A DNA stretch of 64,000 bases from Syngnathus acus (Eukaryota; Chordata; Actinopteri; Syngnathiformes; Syngnathidae). Location of the stretch: NCBI RefSeq assembly GCF_901709675.1, contig NC_051093.1, positions 6,283,053 to 6,347,052 of the forward strand, in the 5' to 3' direction. This document shows, piece after piece, positions 57,801-64,000 of this stretch. The translations under genes and the position numbers were made by a program. The notes beneath the pieces were generated by a model. That model was given only the letters and a program-made list of their open reading frames with translations. It did not search any database and was not told the origin of the DNA. Positions within the stretch are counted from its first letter, which is position 1, and every line of letters starts with the position of its first letter.

Positions 57801-59661
57801 GCTCGATAATAAGCAGGATCCGAGCTGCGAGGCGCTCGCCAACAAGACATTCCTCTGAGGCGACGGCGGAATGTTTTACACGACACACCCTCGAGATGTT
57901 GGAGGATTCCCTCGACTACAGGACAGGGAGGCGAGTGGGAGGAAACGGTGGTTGGATCGTGGAGGAGGAAGGAGGACTTTAATCAAAACAATTTGGGAAG
58001 AGACAAGAAAACATTGTCGTTCTGAGCTCTTTGCTGGACCCAAACACGGAAAAAGCCGGCATGTCTCCGTTTCTATCCATCTATCTTTACCTACAGACAT
58101 CCAGCTGCTTTGCTCAGCTTCAACAAGGAAGATCCTCTCCCGGAAGCATCGAGGGAGAAACTTCCCTAACACAGATTTCCATTGTCTCAAAGTATTTTTA
58201 GGGAATCCGGTATCCTGCTAAAGGGACTCGGGGATGAGCCACTGCGAGTCCACGAGTTGTATATTCAGCCGAAACACTTCCCCAACCGGAACATTGCGGC
58301 TTGGCAGCTGGTACAAAGCCTCACTGTGTAAAAGCTCCCATCCCTCACACACATCCTTATCAGGGTCCTCATTAGGCCTCTGTCCTGCCCACTTCCTTCG
58401 ACGAGGCTGCTTAATGAGGGTTTTGCTGGACCGGGCGGACACTCGCCCAGCACGGAAGCGCTGCAACATCGCCAAAGAAGCAACAAAAGCTGACCCAATA
58501 AAAAAAGACACGTTGCTACCTCCACCTCCAAAAAAAAAAAAAGACAATACTTGTCATGAGCAAACAGATTCGAAAAAGGTGTCTGTTTGGAGCCTGTTGC
58601 CTTTTTGCGAAAAAAATAAAATAATAACAATAATAATTGAACATAAGCGTATCTATGATTGTATTATTTAGTTTTACTTTTGAACCCAAGTGGTGCCCTG
58701 ACAAAAATTGGCTTGACATGAAATGTAATGCAACGAGCGAGCGCAATTGTTTTGGGTGTGAATTTGGGAGACGGGGTTACTGTACGGGCAGATCCGGTGG
58801 GATCCAGGGCCAACAGATAATTGTGCATTCCTGAAAAATGGTGTTTATGTGCATGCGCTTTGTCACAATTTGGAATATAGCAACCTTGTACTTTATAGCG
58901 GGATTATTTTAAAAGAAGCAAATTGTTCCAGCAATCTTTTAAAACACCTTTACTACTTACGATTGTGAATGCTACCAATTCAAAACTAAACAAATCCTAC
59001 TTGGACTGGATTTCCATTTGACAAATCCGAATTTATTTCTTCACATTTGCGACATTCTCACCTCTGTGTGACTTGATCCTGTAGCAATGTTTGGCCATCT
59101 TTAAGTGACAGACTGGGCAAATCCAGGAAGTACACACCGCCTCCTTCTGTTCCAATACAAAGGAGGTCACATGACCTCAGCAGGAGGAGTACAGTCACTC
59201 GTGTGGTACTGGCGAGAAAAAAAAGAGAGAGCCGAGATGAGTGTAGGAACACGGTTGTTACAAATTACTTGACAATCCGCTGCTTCAAGTGTGAATGAAG
59301 TAAGCAAAATAAATAAATAAATGGTCATGATTACCTGCAGCTCTCAATGCCTGGTCTTCCTGGAAGACTGTAGTTGTCCACTTCCTGAAGAATGACCACA
59401 CCGTCTTTCTTAACCCCTCCCACCTGCCTGGGAGGTGTGGGAGTCAGCTCCCACAAGTGAATGGTATTATCATCCAAAAGTGACACCAGGCGGCCCTTGG
59501 TCAGACAGAATGACATCAATTAGTATGATCTTATGGATATTCATCACGTGGACTTGAAGAAGACAGTCTGGGTGCTTACCTGTCCTGGCAGGAAGTGAAT
59601 TTGTATGACAGCAGTTGTGTCGTCGTGGAGTCCGGTGAACTCCACGCCAGGAGCTCCATAA
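51873..59661 (-). CDS. llgl1: Lethal(2) giant larvae homologue 1, 5' end outside window
   Basis: LLGL1 is a cortical scaffold of the Scribble polarity module. It antagonises the aPKC-Par6 complex and binds myosin II and syntaxins. Twenty-one minus-strand coding exons fit in phase: complement of 59580-59661, 59335-59495, 59062-59208, 57230-57392, 56907-57042, 56569-56623, 56256-56410, 55964-56184, 55637-55704, 55191-55365, 54450-54554, 53928-54220, 53711-53861, 53496-53634, 53097-53410, 52844-53035, 52683-52755, 52487-52592, 52236-52300, 52026-52161 and 51873-51951 (TGA at 51873-51875). They give 1004 residues from [12 protein letters not shown] onward, and about 60 N-terminal residues are missing against human (1064). 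Landmarks of the WD40 propellers and LGL domains include [66 protein letters not shown] and [15 protein letters not shown]. The aPKC target hinge is in 53711-53861. It is convergent with flii. Confidence 0.96.
53711..53861 (-). other. llgl1: llgl1 aPKC-phosphorylated hinge exon
   Basis: This exon encodes [20 protein letters not shown] followed by [20 protein letters not shown]. The Ser residues in the basic [13 protein letters not shown] cluster correspond to the conserved aPKC sites of Lgl proteins (established for Drosophila Lgl and mammalian LLGL1). Phosphorylation releases Lgl from the apical membrane. The basic residues also bind membrane phosphoinositides. Every expected Ser and basic residue is present. 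Confidence 0.9.
54555..55190 (-). other. llgl1: llgl1 intron (636 bp)
   Basis: GT-AG intron between the exons ending at 55191 and starting at 54554. It contains a C run at about 54760-54767 and nothing recognised as functional. Confidence 0.85.
57393..59061 (-). other. llgl1: llgl1 intron (1669 bp)
   Basis: This is the largest intron fully inside the window. No alternative exon was recognised. Short open frames on both strands have no family resemblance. Confidence 0.8.
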
Positions 59662-62600
59662 CTGAGCATATTGTTAAGGAACACGCAAAAAAACTCAATT
59701 TCTTCTTATTTAATACAGGTCTGTCCACTATCATTGGGTAAAACGGCGTAATTGGGAGCTGTCAAGCCAATGAAACATACTAGTTAAATGTAATAATAGA
59801 GAGGTCATTGGAGCGCCAAAGAAAGCTCATAGCAATTTCCGACACCGGCTGACGCAAATGTCTAAAATACCAGCGTGCGTATGTAATCAAGAGCAATTTC
59901 CATCGGGGTGAATTAAGCACAGAAAAGACAAAAAAAAAAAAAAAAAAGGGGGACGTCAGCGTGTAAACATTGTTAAATGCTAACTCGGAACCTGCAAATA
60001 GCCTTAAGATGTCTGCAGACATGCAGACTGTATAATTTTGATTATTTCTCAAAACATCTTCCTCCTTCTTACACACATGAAAGCGTCTATTGCTTGAATC
60101 AGAAATCAAAAAGCAGCTCCGTTTCAAAAAGGTCGGCGACCCCTGCGAGGAACACTGACACGGCAGCACTTCTAAAAGGAACCGGGTCATCGGTGTCAAA
60201 TGAATGTCACAGAATACACAAGCGGTTAAGGCCATGCTCGAATAAACACACGCGCAGCGAAGGCGTTATGAACACAAGTGGTTCGTGTACAGTATCACAC
60301 ACCCCATATGCTTCCTGGCATTAGTGATGATGTCATCAATGGAGTGTATGTGTTGCACAAGTCATGGAAATACAAAGCGTAACACGTGTGCAGAATAAAC
60401 CGGTCTGACTGGTCTGCATGCATTCATGCAACTACACAAATAGACAACATGGCAATTGTTTACAATCTAAACTGACTTAGGCCTTCAAAAATGAAACTTC
60501 TATTCAATGTTTCATTATGGCCATGTAAAAAAAAAAAAAAAAAAAGTGCCTAATTTAATCTATGAAAGGAGCTGCCCGCAAACTAACTTTGGCAAGCACA
60601 TCAGAGACTTCAATCAAAGACGCAATGAAGCCTGATTGTATGTGACAAGTTGGAAATAGCGGCGAGGCAGTAATTAGAAACAATTCTCAAAGGGGAGAGA
60701 AAAACAATTATGAAACGGCGAGCCAAAAAGTGAGGCAGTTATTGAGGCAGTTTAAGAGAAAAACAAAGCGGACAAAAACAGGAGAGGTCTTTGGTGTCTT
60801 GTTCACCGTGGCCAACCTGTTGAATGGCACAATGTGTTCATTCACTTTGCTGGCCCCGAAATGTTCACAATGCACGTCTACAGTAACTCGACAACTCTCT
60901 TTCAGACATACACATCCATACACGCACTTGGCGAGTGATGCAGAAAGAGTGTTAGCGAGGATAAAGCAATTTCACGGTCTGAATACGGACAAACAGAAGG
61001 CATTGTCCTCCGTGCGCGCGCACGCACAAGCGGCACGCCCATCCACAAACACACACACACACACACAAGATATGGACGTCAGTAAGGAAAGATGACACCG
61101 TAATTTTTTTTTTGTTTTGTTTAAGATGACCACATATCCATACAAAGCATGATAAAAAGCTCCAAGTTCAAACACGTTTAAATGCAACTGTTACTGAAGT
61201 CGAGCGAAAACATTGACTAAGCTTCTTGACAGTCACCCAAACGTTAAGGATGTTTGCTGAATGACGAGCTCCGCTTCAAAACAAGCCAAACAACTCCACC
61301 CACCCACTAGAGACGCAATCCTCGTCTAATTTGCATCCGTCGGCCGCGAATGGGATTTCTCGTGTCCCACTTTCCGACGGCGCAACCGATATAGTTGGCT
61401 TTGAAATCGAGAAGAGTTGCGCAATATTTTACAAGATGCCATCAATAGCCAATTTTTTTTTTTTTTTTATACAATTTCCCTGCCCCATTACAAGCACAAA
61501 ACCTCAACATGGAAAATATGGAACATGCTCACATCGTTTTATAAATCAGTCAAATCACATTGGCTCGGGTTGCTTATATCGGATTTAATCGTTAAAACGA
61601 TGTCGAGTTTGACCCGGGTCCAAAATTCTGTGGGGAAATATGATCTCAGAAGCATAGTGCTTCACTCCTTTTGAGATCTGCACTGGCTCAGTGTTCTAGC
61701 TAACATGTCAGTTTGAAGAGCTGTATTTGCGTTCCTTTTGAACCATCGCACTTTTTGGCCTTTATTCAATTACCTTGAATCCAGTGTGTGTGTACGTGCG
61801 CCGAGTCGGATGTTCAACTGAAACTCGGAGTGCACCCTCACACAGAAAACATGAAAGCAACGTTCCGATTGTGTAAATATTAGCTCATCCACAGGATGTT
61901 AGTTACCGATACTACAAGGTGCGTTTTAGAAAAAGACACAAAACTTTGCTACACTTCAACCTCATGGTTATTTTTTTTTTTTTTTTGGGCTAAGCCAAAT
62001 AATCATCTGAGGTGCTGAGATGCAGATTTTTAAACTCCTCTGGTCAGAGCACTTCATCCCAGGCAACTGCACTGGTTGTCTTGGAAACCAATTCAAAAGC
62101 TCCCTTTATTAAGACACGACTTGAGCAACAAAGCTCTTACTCACCATCTACACACAGGGAGGGTTAACCCAGGGCACACATTCCACGGAAGAAGACGGGA
62201 GCCCTCGACATTGTCCCGCTCTCCGAGCCCCACGCTGTGGTCGGAGAAACTTTGGGGTGTAATATGACTCGGCCTTTGTAAACACACACAATGTGAGGGA
62301 AGTGAAATACTCCGAGTATGGGAACAAGAGGAGGGAAATGCCAAGTTTACAACGAGGTTAAATATTGTGAGATATATCTTCTCGGCTGCCAGCTTTTTGA
62401 CAGCTTTTTTCCCAGGTGGGTGCCCCGCATCTGGCGCGTACCAAGTATGCTAGCACGGGCCGCCGGGTCAAGCCCGTGTCAAAGAGTCTGAGACTATTAA
62501 AGGAATGTAAACGCAAGCGGTCCAAATAAATATGACAGTTCCAAAACAAAACAGGGTTTAGGGGGCGTGTGAGCCCGGCTAAAAGCTCACGTGACGTACT

Positions 62601-64000
62601 CGATTGTTTTGCTACTACGCCTTGAGTGGCTGGCTGCGTGTTCTCTGCCATCTTTTTATTTGACATGGTTGGTGAAGTGTGCGGTATTAGTCCCTGCGCA
62701 AATTCTACGGTCGGCGATGCTGATTTACGACTCTGCGTATGTTGCTTCGTCTGACATGTGGTCTTAACGCTAGACCTCAAAAATGCACTTTGGCTATTTC
62801 TCCATGCTTCATGAGAGGACACGGTTGATCCAGTGGAATCCATAAAGATGCCTATTTTTTTTTTTTTTTGAGCCATCGAAACCTGCAGGTGGGTCATTGG
62901 CTGACCTGTGTGCAGCCTATTGCATCAAACTGGGTCATTTTCCAGATTCCCGGCGGGCGCGCATTTCCTCAACTTTGTATGCTTTGTAGTCTGCGCTGAC
63001 TTTCCAGAAATTCCAGCAGCAGCTGGGACTCTTAAAGAATGAGGAAGGCCTGTCTGGGTTTTGCTGTATCAGTCATTTTGGGAAAAAAAGCGCCCGAGTT
63101 ATTTTTCCTTCCATCTGTCACTCTCGCGGGGCTCTTCTATTTTGCCGCTATTTATCTGCAATGTTCCGATCCGCCATTTCTCATTCCATCACTCTCTCGC
63201 TCGCTCTCCACTTGCCTGGTACTACCAGGCTTGCTCACCCCCGCCCTCTCAGGGATTCTAAAAAGCTGCATTTCAAAGAGCTGATTCTCCTGCCTCATGC
63301 TCACACACACACACAGAGCTTCCTAGACAATGATAAATGAGTCCATATTGGCCAAAGAAGCGTACAGTTGCCATGCGCAGACAACGGCATGTTGGCGAAT
63401 CTTTGGGGCACCTCACACGCTCGCAAAACACGCTCAGAAAGAACCACATGAAGAAACCACACAAGACAAACACTCCATCAGACCTGTCCCTTCTTCTCAA
63501 GCGGATCGTCTACTCAAATTGCCCACTTTGCAAAGACGAACATGATATACAGAAAATAGTAGACAATTAACCGCAAAACCACCGTGCTAATGGTGCCAGC
63601 GTTTGCCGCCACACAAAGAAAAACACTTCTGTTATGTCAAAAGGAAGGAATTCGGTCGGGTGCGAGAATCCACTCTGCCGCAACCAAAGCGACGCAGTTA
63701 TGGGATTCTCAAATTCCATGAGTGAAATAGCATTCGGGCTGATTGTGTTGTGCTTATTTTCCTTTGCGATCCGATATGAATGATTCTACCTGCCCATTTA
63801 GTCGGCACACGCTACAACACCATTCAAACCCTCGAAATCAAGTGGACTAGAGCCCCGTCTACCTTTTTTTAATGTGAAAGAAACTCACTTCAAAACACTC
63901 CAAATGTATTTAGCAGATGCACTTGACGGCTTTCCACGGAATTGTCTCTGACGGCTATTCCCGTCGCGTCAAGTCAACGTGGAGGAAAGGATACACTTTG
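59662..64000 (-). other. llgl1: llgl1 5' intron sequence, exon not found
   Basis: The first llgl1 exon in the window begins with the third base of an Ile codon, so an upstream exon exists. I searched the minus strand here for the conserved N-terminal sequence around KTVEHGFP and did not find it. At least 4.3 kb of intron therefore precedes the 59661 exon. It contains poly-A/T runs (59931-59948, 60528-60545, 61450-61468, 61972-61986), CA-rich tracts near 61050 and 63303, and nothing coding. Confidence 0.65.

Noticed and set aside
60140-60154. Sequence GGTCGGCGACCCCTG, like a hAT terminal repeat
   Set aside because: No matching opposite end was found nearby, so a complete element cannot be claimed.

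Overview
This is vertebrate nuclear DNA from a ray-finned fish, most likely a percomorph teleost. The evidence is split genes with canonical GT-AG introns, many only 70-500 bp long. Their proteins match the vertebrate DESI1, FLII and LLGL1 families almost along their whole length. The surrounding DNA is AT-rich and full of poly-A/T runs, microsatellites and small palindromic elements of the kind common in teleosts. No bacterial, viral or plasmid features were seen. The species cannot be named from the sequence.

Layout, left to right. (1) 1-26,212, plus strand: the 3' part of a Shisa-family gene (best call shisa8). Three spliced coding exons (8314-8429, 24348-24464, 25701-26212) encode the cytoplasmic tail, ending in the PDZ ligand EVTV. 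The exons for signal peptide, cysteine-rich domain and membrane span were not found and probably lie before the window. (2) 26,213-38,301: about 12 kb of 3' UTR and intergenic DNA without a recognisable gene, holding a near-perfect inverted repeat of about 90-bp arms, a hAT-like fragment and CTCF-like motifs. (3) 38,302-40,226, minus strand: complete desi1 (168 codons, 6 coding exons including a 22-nt microexon). (4) 40,227-40,782: a short head-to-head intergenic region that must hold both the desi1 and flii promoters. It has a full CRE palindrome and an ETS-type motif. (5) 40,783-48,460, plus strand: complete flii (31 coding exons, 1260 codons), with leucine-rich repeats followed by gelsolin-like repeats and one GC-AG intron. 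(6) 48,461-51,872: the convergent flii/llgl1 3' junction, containing a foldback element with a triplicated 124-bp core and a 600-bp minisatellite. (7) 51,873-59,661, minus strand: llgl1, 21 coding exons (1004 codons), lacking only about the first 60 residues. (8) 59,662-64,000: the 5' part of llgl1 intron sequence, with no exon recognised.

The genes are not an operon. flii and llgl1 both concern the actin cytoskeleton and cell polarity, and they are close neighbours on human 17p11.2. desi1 and shisa8 belong, to my knowledge, to human 22q13. Their presence together here suggests a preserved ancestral block of the 17p/22q paralogon. The most useful observations are the spliced gene models, the desi1-flii bidirectional promoter, the 22-nt microexon, the GC-AG intron and several undescribed-looking foldback repeats. 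I found no convincing novel biological system.
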